Part shown: one piece after another, positions 25,911-33,868 of the stretch
Layout of the letters: every line of letters begins with the position of its first letter
Numbering within the stretch: position 1 is the first letter of the stretch
Assembly (NCBI RefSeq): GCF_002967715.1
Contig: NZ_PUIA01000014.1
Span: 62,001 to 126,000, forward strand
Origin: Blastopirellula marina
GTDB taxonomy: Bacteria; Planctomycetota; Planctomycetia; Pirellulales; Pirellulaceae
Direction: 5' to 3'
DNA length: 64,000 nt
Made by a program: the position numbers and the translations under genes
Notes under the pieces: model-generated
Databases searched by the model: none
What the model was told of the DNA's origin: nothing
What the model saw: the letters and a program-made list of their open reading frames with translations, nothing else

Positions 25911-26927
25911 ATGTCTATCGGACTTCCTTTGTTAATTACTGGCGTTCCCGGAGTGCCCGGTTACAACGCGCTGTATCACTTCCGACACAAATTTCCACAA
26001 CATGTGGTAGGGATTCGCCCTACCGACAACTGGCGGCTGGAAGGTGAGCAGATCATTCCATGCGATATGGAAGACATCGATGCCCTCAAACGCCTGTTTG
26101 ACGAGTATCAGTTCAAGTCGGTGCTGCACTGTGCCGGTAGCTGTGCCCTCAAGTCGTGCGAATTAGATCCCGCCATGGCTTGGCGGATCAATCTGGAAGG
26201 GACCCGGAACCTCCTTCATATTCTCGAGGGTACCGATACTCGCCTGATCCATCTTTCGATCGACCTGGTCTTTAGCGGCGATTCTGGCGAGGGGAGTATG
26301 CTCGAGACCGACTCAACCGATCCGGTAACGGTCTACGGTAAAACGATGGCGGCCGCTGAAAGCCTGGTATCTTTGATACGACCAGATGCAACGATTTTGA
26401 GGATTTCGTTGCCGATGGGAGTCAGTTTCAATGGCCACGCTGGTGCGATCGACTGGATTCAGTCCCGTTTCAAAAAGAACCGTCCTGCGACGCTCTATTT
26501 CGACGAGGTTCGCACGCCTACCTACACCGACTGCATGAACCTGGCATTCGAGGAGATTCTCTCGCGAGACATGCCGGGGATCTATCATGCCGGAGGACCT
26601 GTGCGGCTGAGTCTTTACGAGATTGCCCAAATCGTTAATCGAGTTGGGGGCTACGATCCAGAACTGCTCATGGGCTGTATGCGGATCGAAGCTGGTCCCG
26701 TTCCTCCGCGGGCCGGCAATGTCGCGATGAACTCGGAGAAACTGACAGACCATCTCGGTTTCGGGCCGTTTCACGGCTGGCCCTTTGACGAGCGTTACAT
26801 TCCCACGCATCGAGATTGGCACTACGATCGCCCCGCCGATGAGTCGGGAAATCCCGAACTACTCAAGCGGATTCTGTACTGCAATCCGCTTCGTGACGAA
26901 GGGATCATACGCCCCCCATTTTCGTAG
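25911..26927 (+). CDS. RmlD-like NAD(P)-dependent sugar nucleotide reductase/epimerase
   Basis: A 338-residue short-chain dehydrogenase of the extended type. The nucleotide-binding motif is TGVPGVPG (residues 10-17), followed by LHCAGSCALKSCE and HLSIDLVFSG, the RmlD-like STDxVFdG segment. The active-site Tyr is Tyr142 in VYGKTMAAAE. At the Lys position of YxxxK there is a Met (Met146), which is unusual and may mean altered or lost catalysis. The C-terminal part (GIYHAGGPVRLSLYEIA) is typical of the sugar-binding region. Neighbours do not form a dTDP-rhamnose operon, so the substrate is unknown. Confidence 0.85.
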   Translation: MSIGLPLLITGVPGVPGYNALYHFRHKFPQHVVGIRPTDNWRLEGEQIIPCDMEDIDALKRLFDEYQFKSVLHCAGSCALKSCELDPAMAWRINLEGTRNLLHILEGTDTRLIHLSIDLVFSGDSGEGSMLETDSTDPVTVYGKTMAAAESLVSLIRPDATILRISLPMGVSFNGHAGAIDWIQSRFKKNRPATLYFDEVRTPTYTDCMNLAFEEILSRDMPGIYHAGGPVRLSLYEIAQIVNRVGGYDPELLMGCMRIEAGPVPPRAGNVAMNSEKLTDHLGFGPFHGWPFDERYIPTHRDWHYDRPADESGNPELLKRILYCNPLRDEGIIRPPFS

Positions 26928-26934
26928 CCGCTGA

Positions 26935-28062
26935 CTAAGTCAACGGCTGAGGGAATTCTGGGTTCAGGAAGCGTCCATTCTCGCTGATCAACTCTCCGTC
27001 GACGAATATCTGCCCACCTTGGCGGAGGTCGCAAACCATATCCCAATGCAGGCCCGACTCATTCGTGCCGCCTGACTCAGGATAGGCAGTTCCGACGGCG
27101 GCATGGAAGGTGCCGCCGATCTTTTCGTCGAACAAGGTATTCCTGGAATACTCCTGAATCGCGTAGTTCGTGCCGATGGCAATTTCGCCTAGCACACGCG
27201 CGCCAGCATCTTGATCGAGCATGGCAATCAGGAAGTCTTCTCCCTTGGATGCCTTCGCTTCGACAACGCGTCCATCGCGGAAAGTCAGTTCGATACCGTC
27301 TGATTCGCGGCCACCATGCACGGCCGGGAAACTGTATTTGACGATCCCCTGCGTGGCCGTCTCGATGGGGCCGGTGAAGACTTCGCCGTCTGGGAAGTTT
27401 TCGTGCCCATCGCAGTTGATCCACTTGCGTCCTTCGACGCCCAGCGTCAGGTCCGTTCCCTGAGGCGTAACAAACCGAATCTCTTTTTTGGTCATCAGGA
27501 AATCGGCCAGCTTTTGCTGCTGGATGCTTAGTTTCTTCCACAGAGCGACCGGGTCGTCTTCATTGAGAAAACCCCCTCGAAAGACGAAGTCTTCGTATTC
27601 AGACAGCGACATCTCGGCATCTTGTGCGGAGGATTCACAAGGGAATTGTGTACCGACCCAATTCAACGAACCATCGGCGGCACGACCGAGAAACTTGTTG
27701 AAATACGTCTTGCGAGCCTGGCTCTGTAGGGCGCTCTTCTGTGGTGAGATGGAAGAGAGAGCCTTGGAGTTCTTCTGGCCCCATATTCCGATCGAGCAAT
27801 CGATCGTATCGACGGCGTGCAGTAGTAGAGGGTTCTCATACGAAAGTTGTTCGTCTGAACCTTCTTCGAGCATGATCCGCTTGCACTCATCTGGCACGAT
27901 CGAGATTTCGGGATGGGCACCAGCACGGACGACTTCTCGATACACGGCGATCATCAGAGGTTCGGTGACAGTTGCTCCTGTGATCCGCACGAGTTGCCCT
28001 GGCTGCACGCGGCCAGAGTATTGAACGATTACCTTGGCGAGTTTTTCAAAACGAGGGTCCAT
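26935..28062 (-). CDS. M29-family aminopeptidase
   Basis: A 375-residue metallo-aminopeptidase of family M29 (AmpS/aminopeptidase T type). The N-terminal domain starts MDPRFEKLAKVIVQYSGRVQPGQLV. The C-terminal domain carries the metal ligands in EIAIGTNY, NTLFDEKIGGTFHAAVGTAYPESGG and SGLHWDMVCDLR, that is Glu, Glu, His and Tyr/His/Asp positions of the family. A co-catalytic Co/Zn/Mn pair is expected. Length is a little below the usual 400-415. It is cytoplasmic, with no signal. It converges on the reductase gene with seven bases between stops. Confidence 0.9.
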   Translation of the reverse strand: MDPRFEKLAKVIVQYSGRVQPGQLVRITGATVTEPLMIAVYREVVRAGAHPEISIVPDECKRIMLEEGSDEQLSYENPLLLHAVDTIDCSIGIWGQKNSKALSSISPQKSALQSQARKTYFNKFLGRAADGSLNWVGTQFPCESSAQDAEMSLSEYEDFVFRGGFLNEDDPVALWKKLSIQQQKLADFLMTKKEIRFVTPQGTDLTLGVEGRKWINCDGHENFPDGEVFTGPIETATQGIVKYSFPAVHGGRESDGIELTFRDGRVVEAKASKGEDFLIAMLDQDAGARVLGEIAIGTNYAIQEYSRNTLFDEKIGGTFHAAVGTAYPESGGTNESGLHWDMVCDLRQGGQIFVDGELISENGRFLNPEFPQPLT

Positions 28063-28142
28063 TCAGACCGATCCTTTCGCTTGTGTTGCTATCGAAATGA
28101 GGCGTAGGGGGCGATGCGCCGAGAGGTTGAACTAGTTTCGCA

Positions 28143-28523
28143 TCAAGAGCGGGCAGCCAACAGTGCCAGCAAAATCCACGGAGAAATGGCAATGGCTACA
28201 GCGGCAAACTGAAGTGATTTGGGTGCCCGGCGCTTGCGTTGCGACTGAACGATCGGAGTCAATATGCCACCGATGCTGCCGCTGACGATTGCCGAAAAGA
28301 GCAGCAGATTGGCAAAACCAGTCCATGTATTATTGGTGTCCTCGGCTGGCTGCCACAGTGCTACGGAAGCTCGGAGAAGCATAAAGACAATAACCAGCAC
28401 CAAGGTCGCAAAGATACACAAGCTCCAAAAGACCGTCAGCGATTCAATGGATTGAGGTTCGCTCGGAGGTGGATGGACCTCAGAACGCGACAACTTCTTG
28501 TTGCTTCGCCGCTTCTTGGACAC
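28143..28523 (-). CDS. Small three-helix membrane protein
   Basis: A 126-residue membrane protein of unknown function. A basic, Ser/Pro-rich N-terminal tail is followed by three hydrophobic segments: WSLCIFATLVLVIVFMLL, FANLLLFSAIVSGSIGGIL and FAAVAIAISPWILLALLA. I prefer the GTG at 28523 (MSKKRRSNKK). The frame can also start at a TTG at 28586, adding 21 residues. No motif suggests a function. It lies between the aminopeptidase and the third Cys-rich gene on the same strand. Confidence 0.6.
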   Translation of the reverse strand: MSKKRRSNKKLSRSEVHPPPSEPQSIESLTVFWSLCIFATLVLVIVFMLLRASVALWQPAEDTNNTWTGFANLLLFSAIVSGSIGGILTPIVQSQRKRRAPKSLQFAAVAIAISPWILLALLAARS

Positions 28524-28624
28524 AATCGGGCCTATGCATGCTGGGGGTGGTGTCTGTCGTGCTTCAGTATGAAGCGGCAAAATCAATTGGTCAACGTTCT
28601 AACCGTTGCAAACATCCTGGTAAC

Positions 28625-28660
28625 AACAAAAGAAACAGGGCACCTCGATAAGGTGCCCTG
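28625..28660 (-). terminator. Terminator of the third Cys-rich gene
   Basis: CAGGGCACCT (28636-28645) pairs perfectly with AGGTGCCCTG (28651-28660) around five bases. On the minus strand the stem is followed by a T-rich tract (TTTCTTTTGTTG). Confidence 0.85.
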
Positions 28661-28715
28661 ATGATCCTTTTATCCGTTTGACTTGCACACACCGACGTGC
28701 GTGAAAGTTTATGGC

Positions 28716-29141
28716 TTACAAGCCGTAGTAGTGAACGTCGACATGTCCACCGGGCCGGAAGACCATCTTGACTTTGAAGCCACAGCACCACTCGTACTCG
28801 ACAATACCGCGATGGAAAAGACCACAGCGACTGTCGATCGTGGGCAAGTCGGTGCAGCAACTTGGCAGGCAGATTGGCACATCGACGAAGCAGTTGCAAC
28901 GTGGGTCAACGACCTGCAGAACAGCCTCGACTGGGGGGCAGCAATCGCAAGGACAGGCCTTCTTCACGAACAGTTTGTGCGTTTTGTAGTGAAAGCACGG
29001 ATCGTAGCAGCAAGGAGTCGGCGGCTCAGGGGCGCAGCACGATGGTTCCAGATTCTTGTTCGCAGCAGTCGCCTGGCCAGCGGAAACCAGCAGAACGGCA
29101 ACGGCCACGAGCATTGGGAGGGTCTTGGTGAGGTAATTCAT
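28716..29141 (-). CDS. Secreted Cys-rich protein related to the CCAPEP family (copy 3)
   Basis: A 141-residue protein with a signal peptide (MNYLTKTLPMLVAVAVLLVS, cleavage near ATA|AN). The mature part starts with one [15 protein letters not shown] unit, then a Cys-rich domain without tandem repeats (ACPCDCCPPVE, VVDPRCNCFVDVPICLPSCC, WCCGFKVKMVF). It ends GGHVDVHYYGL, a folded beta-rich domain rather than a low-complexity tail. The single CCAPEP unit links it to the products at 10015 and 20394. I chose the Met at 29141. The frame is open to 29225 without a signal peptide. It may be the ancestral form from which the repeat arrays expanded. Confidence 0.8.
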   Translation of the reverse strand: MNYLTKTLPMLVAVAVLLVSAGQATAANKNLEPSCCAPEPPTPCCYDPCFHYKTHKLFVKKACPCDCCPPVEAVLQVVDPRCNCFVDVPICLPSCCTDLPTIDSRCGLFHRGIVEYEWCCGFKVKMVFRPGGHVDVHYYGL

Positions 29142-29550
29142 GGTGAGTGACTCCGTTAATCCAGTAGGCAATAAGGCGCGAATCATTCGCACGCGATACC
29201 CGCAATTCCCAGCGAGCGCAAACACTTTCTTTTAGCCTAACATCTCTCCGTTCATGGGCAACTGGGTTGTTTTCTCCCCATATTTCGCCTCGTTAGATCC
29301 TTCGTACTGGATGTTCAAGAAGGAGATGGCTGGCATTTTCATGGGATTCTTTTGCCTCAGGGGCACTTTCGACCTACGTTTTCAATGGCGGTTGGTGAAC
29401 CAGACCAGCTTCCTTCCAACTTTTCCAGGGAAACCCTCGTGTTTTCCTTTTCGACTTATTTCAAATTTGGCCCCGTTTCCCACGGCGTCCAATCCGGACA
29501 GTGATTCATGGCCGAGTTCCCACCAATGACTGGCGGAAGGCAGGGTTGAC
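29142..29550. other. Intergenic region between divergent genes
   Basis: About 410 bases separating the Cys-rich gene and the four-gene GTPase locus. A short open frame on the plus strand (29254-29529) has no coding character. The region probably holds both promoters; no specific motif could be assigned. Confidence 0.4.
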
Positions 29551-30438
29551 GTGAATGCTCACGCAATAGCATTAGGAATGAGCCCCGACTACGCTCCGCT
29601 CGATCAGGCACTCTCTCAGCTTCGCCATCATAACGGCGAATTGGAGAAGTTCATCGATCAACTTCTTCGAGAGATTGCCAACCTCGGGCAAGAGGTAGAA
29701 TCGCGCGCAACTGAGTTGATGAAGGCTCGTCGTGAAATCGATCAGACTTCAGAAGTATCGGTACAAGCTGCTCAGGAGAACTTGCGACTTTCTCAGCAAG
29801 TTGTCCAACGAGAAGAAGCGTTGAACAAGGCCAACGCCGAAATCGAGCAGCTTCGTCAGCAACTTACTCAGTCGGCACAGTCCCCCTCCAGCGACCCCGC
29901 GAGCCAGCAACGTATCGCCGAACTTGAGCAACAGCTTCAAGCTGCACATGCTCCTAACCAGCCTGATTCGGATCTGCTGGCCGAGGTAGAGCAGCTGCGC
30001 CGAGAACTCGCGGCCACGAAGCTGGAACTGATGCGGCGTGACGAAGCCCACACGATTGTCCGCGAAGATTCCGATCACAATTCGCTTGTCGAACGTAATC
30101 AGGCCCTGGAAGGAGAACTGCACCAGGCCCGCGGGCACGCCATGCAGTTGACCGAGACGATCGATCAACAACGCAAAGAACTCAACCAGCAAAAGACTGC
30201 CTGGTCGGAAGAGCTTCAGGCTATGCGTTCTCTGTTGGAACGTCGCAGCTCGACACCTGCCCAAACAACGCAAACCCAGTCCTTTGCCGATACCTCTGTC
30301 ATCAGCGAGACCGCGACCGTCTGCCGAGACGAAGTGGAATATCGAGCCAATAACAACAATACCGTTGTCGATTCCGTGATGGCGCAATTTGCCAAATTGC
30401 AACGAGACGTGAACAAACGCCGCGGCCAGCGTCGTTAG
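29551..30438 (+). CDS. Coiled-coil protein, first gene of the GTPase locus
   Basis: A 295-residue protein starting with GTG, preceded by GGAAGG. Almost the whole length is a heptad-rich coiled coil rich in Gln, Glu and Leu (residues about 20-245: LREIANLGQEVESRATEL, ENLRLSQQVVQREEAL, LEQQLQAAH). It is followed by a Ser/Thr/Gln linker and a short basic C-terminus (VNKRRGQRR). No signal peptide or membrane segment. It is likely a cytoplasmic scaffold. The next gene begins 43 bases downstream and the following two are tightly packed, so it probably belongs to the same transcript. Confidence 0.75.
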   Translation: MNAHAIALGMSPDYAPLDQALSQLRHHNGELEKFIDQLLREIANLGQEVESRATELMKARREIDQTSEVSVQAAQENLRLSQQVVQREEALNKANAEIEQLRQQLTQSAQSPSSDPASQQRIAELEQQLQAAHAPNQPDSDLLAEVEQLRRELAATKLELMRRDEAHTIVREDSDHNSLVERNQALEGELHQARGHAMQLTETIDQQRKELNQQKTAWSEELQAMRSLLERRSSTPAQTTQTQSFADTSVISETATVCRDEVEYRANNNNTVVDSVMAQFAKLQRDVNKRRGQRR

Positions 30439-30480
30439 TTTGCACCCTTTTCCCACAGTTTCCTACTCAGGACACATTTC

Positions 30481-31698
30481 ATGAATCGCTATGTAGTAGG
30501 GGGAGCCGGCGTAGCAAGCGTAGTCGTATTGATGTCGCTAACGTGGCTCTTCGGCAGCTTCTCTTGGGCTCTGGCTACGACAGTTCTTCTTTCTGCTATC
30601 GGCAGCGGTTACTTTGCCTATCGACAATTCACACAGAAGTTTTCCGCACAACCAGCTACCAGTCATGCGGCACCTGAAAAGGTGGCATCGCACAAAGTCG
30701 CGGCAACAGCAAGCACTGGTAATGCGAACGACTCGCAATCCCTGGCTCGGAAAATGCTCGACCAAGGACGCTACACGTTGCTTTTGCGTCCTCAGATTGC
30801 CGAGAGCATTCCGCCTAAACTATTGCAGCGTGCTCAAGCGATGCTTGATGACGCGATGACGCTCGTTCCAGGTGGAGAAACCATTGTTGGCAAGGGAGCC
30901 AACAGTTCTCCCGATTTGCCGGATCATCTCGACGGACGCATTGTGCAAGTCGAAGGCTTCTATCTCGATCGCTACCAGGTTACCAACGAAGAATACTTTC
31001 GATTTGTCGAGAATGGCGGTTACGAACAAATCTCGCTTTGGGATCCGGAGATTGTTCCGGCACTGCTTGACTTTGTTGATCTCACCGGAGAACCAGGCCC
31101 TCGCTTCTGGAAGAACGGCAAATACCTTTCGGGACAAGCCCAACATCCAGTGGTCGGCGTCTGTTGGTATGAAGCCGCAGCCTATGCCCGATGGGTCGGA
31201 AAACGCTTGCCAACGGATCCCGAGTGGGTCAAGTCAGGTAGCTGGCCGGTGCCGCTGCCAGGTGCGCGACCAATTCAACGCAAATTCCCCTGGGGCGAAG
31301 CATTCGATCAAAACAAATGCAATCTCTGGGGCAGTGGGCATGGTGGCACGGTTCCCGTCGAAAAGTATGACGAAGGCATGAGCGTTGGTGGTGCTAATCA
31401 ACTGATTGGAAACGTCTGGGAATGGACTTCCAGTCGCTTCGGTGCCTGGCAATCCAGTGCTTCGCCACTGGTGCTCGATGCTTCGATGCGAAGTATTCGT
31501 GGCGGAGCTTTCGATACCTATTTCGAGACCCAGGCCACGTGCGATTTTCAAAGTGGCGACAAGGCCGTCGCTCGTAAACGAAACCTTGGGTTTCGCTGTG
31601 CTATTGGAATCTGTGATCTGATCCCTGACCAGTCGATGCAAGCCGAGGAGCACCCGGCCCAGGTCGAGACTCAAGAATATGCTGAGGTGGCCCAATGA
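30481..31698 (+). CDS. Membrane-anchored FGE/SUMF1-like domain protein
   Basis: A 405-residue protein with two N-terminal membrane helices (residues about 3-24 and 28-46) and a linker. A formylglycine-generating-enzyme (SUMF1) fold follows from about residue 130: VEGFYLDRYQVTNEEYFRFVENGG, VVGVCWYEAAAYARWVGKRLP, PWGEAF, GNVWEWTSS, RGGAFD, NLGFRCAIG. The CxxxxC active-site pair expected after RGG is absent (Thr346 and Gln351 stand near those positions; the nearest Cys is Cys354). So it is probably a binding or scaffold domain rather than a sulfatase-modifying enzyme. It overlaps the GTPase gene by four bases (ATGA). Confidence 0.85.
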   Translation: MNRYVVGGAGVASVVVLMSLTWLFGSFSWALATTVLLSAIGSGYFAYRQFTQKFSAQPATSHAAPEKVASHKVAATASTGNANDSQSLARKMLDQGRYTLLLRPQIAESIPPKLLQRAQAMLDDAMTLVPGGETIVGKGANSSPDLPDHLDGRIVQVEGFYLDRYQVTNEEYFRFVENGGYEQISLWDPEIVPALLDFVDLTGEPGPRFWKNGKYLSGQAQHPVVGVCWYEAAAYARWVGKRLPTDPEWVKSGSWPVPLPGARPIQRKFPWGEAFDQNKCNLWGSGHGGTVPVEKYDEGMSVGGANQLIGNVWEWTSSRFGAWQSSASPLVLDASMRSIRGGAFDTYFETQATCDFQSGDKAVARKRNLGFRCAIGICDLIPDQSMQAEEHPAQVETQEYAEVAQ

Positions 31699-32600
31699 CC
31701 AAGCGTGTCCTCGTAGCTATGGATTCGTATCGACTCGCGGAATGCGCTGTGCCGTTGGCATGTTACATCTGCGGTACCGATAACAATTACAACACCGAAC
31801 TTTGTCGCCACTGCGCCGCCCCTTTGGCCTTGTCGCACCAGGCACGCACCCAAGGTGTTCGCCCACAAATGGTTGCCGTTTTGGGTACCGCAGCGGCAGG
31901 TAAAACCGTTTACCTGGGCATGCTGTTGGATATGCTCACCCGGCAAAACGGCCGCGTTCAAGTGCTTGCCCGGGGTGCGTTCTCGATCACGCTTCAGCAG
32001 CGCACGATGATGGCGCTTTCGAGTTGCCGGTTTCCGGAGAAGACCCCCAATGAACCTGATCGCTGGAACTGGGTGCACTGCCAGGCCAAGGTGAACTCGA
32101 AGAAGAACCCCATGGAACTGATCATGCCGGACATGGCCGGGGAAGCGATCTTGGAAGAGATCGATCACCCTAACGCTTATCCGGCGATTCACTCCTTCCT
32201 GGAAAAGTGCTCGGCCGTGATCCTGCTGGCCGACACCGACCGAATCGAGCGAGGTGGGGCCGAACAGAATTACTTCCTGATGAAGCTGATCACCTATCTG
32301 AGTGAGCAAGATAACCGCAAGGCTCGCGGGAAAAGCACGCGACCGGTTGCGATTGTTTTCTCGAAGGCCGATCGCTGCGAACCATGTTTCGATAATCCTG
32401 AACTGTATGCCAAAGAGAAGACGCCCAATCTGTGGCAACAGGTTCAACAACGTTTTACTAACTATGGATTCTTTGCCTCTGGTGTCGCTGGCTCGGTCGG
32501 GTTCCGCGAAGAGCCAGGGGAAGGTACTTCCGCCGTACCGCTGCGGATCGAGCCGCGCGGCATCGTAGAACCGTTTGAATGGCTCGTACGCAAAATCTAG
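31695..32600 (+). CDS. Zinc-ribbon GTPase (DO-GTPase-like)
   Basis: A 301-residue protein. An N-terminal zinc ribbon (CYIC at 23-26 and CRHC at 37-40) precedes a GTPase domain with G1 GTAAAGKT (64-71), G3 DMAG (146-149) and G4 SKAD (223-226). A specificity motif with SKxD indicates GTP. The arrangement, zinc ribbon plus TRAFAC-type GTPase coupled to a GAP1-like gene, matches the family called DO-GTPase/GTPase-centred conflict system in published comparative genomics by the Aravind group; I assign it by that context, with medium certainty. It starts with ATGA overlap from the FGE-like gene and is followed 12 bases later by the GAP1-like gene. The cytoplasmic side of the membrane is likely. Confidence 0.75.
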   Translation: MTKRVLVAMDSYRLAECAVPLACYICGTDNNYNTELCRHCAAPLALSHQARTQGVRPQMVAVLGTAAAGKTVYLGMLLDMLTRQNGRVQVLARGAFSITLQQRTMMALSSCRFPEKTPNEPDRWNWVHCQAKVNSKKNPMELIMPDMAGEAILEEIDHPNAYPAIHSFLEKCSAVILLADTDRIERGGAEQNYFLMKLITYLSEQDNRKARGKSTRPVAIVFSKADRCEPCFDNPELYAKEKTPNLWQQVQQRFTNYGFFASGVAGSVGFREEPGEGTSAVPLRIEPRGIVEPFEWLVRKI

Positions 32601-32612
32601 TTGGTCACCACC

Positions 32613-33866
32613 ATGGCTCCGCTCTCTCCCAAAGATCTTCAAGTCGCACCTCCTCGGCAAAATCATTCCTCGGGAACTATTGCCGTCGAGCAGGCCATCT
32701 TTACGTCGGCTCGCACTTCATCCAAAGATGGCTACCAACTGGTTGCCTGGAGTCCTGGTATCAGTAGTGAAGATGCCCGCCAGCTGGCAGTGTGGGGTCC
32801 TGCCCACGACTCGATGATCGCTGACGACCCCATGGACGTCAGTTTGAATTTTCATCCGCTGGGTGACCACAAGTTTTGTGTGTCGCGAACGGTACTCGGT
32901 TCAGCCGAGTACAGTGGCCGGGGTGGACGCCAGGTTTACACGCACTGTTTCGTGCTCGACGCCGATTCGTTTCGTAGGTTTCACAACGATCCGTTTCGGG
33001 TGTTGTCGGCGGCACTCGCGATTCACGATCTTCGACCAGGGGCCAAGTTGCCTACAGACTTGCCCTCGCTGCGGATGCTGCCGTCAGGAGGGCCTGTCGA
33101 TGCCGGACTGATTCGCTTCTTCGATTCTCCGGTTCAGCAGCAATCGCTCGTCGCTTGGACACACCACGCGATGACGTCGAAGAAATTGATGTTCACTGGA
33201 GGTTATAACGATCGTTTTCTGACGGTCTTCTTCAATCTCTTGCCCGTTTCGATTCGCCCCTCCTTTTCGTTCTCGACTCGGCTGCGTTACTCACCGCGTC
33301 GCAACTTCAAACTGATTGGCCTGGCGAACGATCTCGAAGAGCAAAAGAAGGCCGCACGTCAGGAAGGTTGCAGCGTATTCCAGTTTGATTCACCGGCTCG
33401 CACGCCGGAAGCATCACGTCATCCGTGGGCAACATGGGTTCAGGTAGCGTTATGCCAGCGCGAGCCGGACGAAGCAGCTCGCATGATCGGCGAGGTACCT
33501 CTGACAACGCGATTGGAAGACCTTTCCGCGGTCGGCAATCGACTGCGGGTGGAGATGTCTGCTAAGAAACGGAACCGTGAGATGGAACCGACACCGGTCG
33601 CCGCGGCACCACTGGTTATTCCGGAAGAGAACACCGATCGGGGCGAGTTGTTCGTACTGGTCGAACGGGCCTTAGAAGGAGACGTCACCGCATTGGAGCG
33701 TCTCAATGCCACCTGGTGTGCTCAGCCTGATCGTCAGTTGGAAGCATTGCGGCAAGATTGTGCTCGCCACTTCGTCAACCTATCGAAAGAAAAGCACTTC
33801 GAGCCAGGATCGAAAGGGGCAATCGCCATCGAGATTCTGAGCCTGATCCTGCGTGTGAGCCTATAA
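32613..33866 (+). CDS. GTPase-associated protein 1 (GAP1)-like protein
   Basis: A 417-residue protein without signal peptide. The N-terminal half has the pattern VEQAIFTSARTSSKDGYQLV, CVSRTVLGSAEYSGRGG, RQVYTHCFVLDADSF, matching the vTHxLVLD core I associate with GAP1-N domains (proteins found next to DO-GTPases). The C-terminal half is helical. The frame opens with a TTG at 32601 directly after the GTPase stop; I prefer the ATG at 32613 (MAPLSPKDLQ). A role as regulator or effector arm of the GTPase is inferred from its neighbours. The last gene of the four-gene locus, ending two bases before the convergent fliM stop. Confidence 0.65.
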   Translation: MAPLSPKDLQVAPPRQNHSSGTIAVEQAIFTSARTSSKDGYQLVAWSPGISSEDARQLAVWGPAHDSMIADDPMDVSLNFHPLGDHKFCVSRTVLGSAEYSGRGGRQVYTHCFVLDADSFRRFHNDPFRVLSAALAIHDLRPGAKLPTDLPSLRMLPSGGPVDAGLIRFFDSPVQQQSLVAWTHHAMTSKKLMFTGGYNDRFLTVFFNLLPVSIRPSFSFSTRLRYSPRRNFKLIGLANDLEEQKKAARQEGCSVFQFDSPARTPEASRHPWATWVQVALCQREPDEAARMIGEVPLTTRLEDLSAVGNRLRVEMSAKKRNREMEPTPVAAAPLVIPEENTDRGELFVLVERALEGDVTALERLNATWCAQPDRQLEALRQDCARHFVNLSKEKHFEPGSKGAIAIEILSLILRVSL

Positions 33867-33868
33867 TT

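Noticed and set aside
25496-26047. Open frame of 183 codons on the plus strand
   Set aside because: Overlaps the HD-GYP start and the reductase start in another frame; composition has no coding character.
29254-29529. Open frame of 91 codons in an intergenic region
   Set aside because: No ribosome binding site, no motif, aromatic-rich random-like translation.
31671-32666. Open frame of 331 codons on the minus strand
   Set aside because: Antisense to the zinc-ribbon GTPase, whose motifs are clear; no motif in the shadow.
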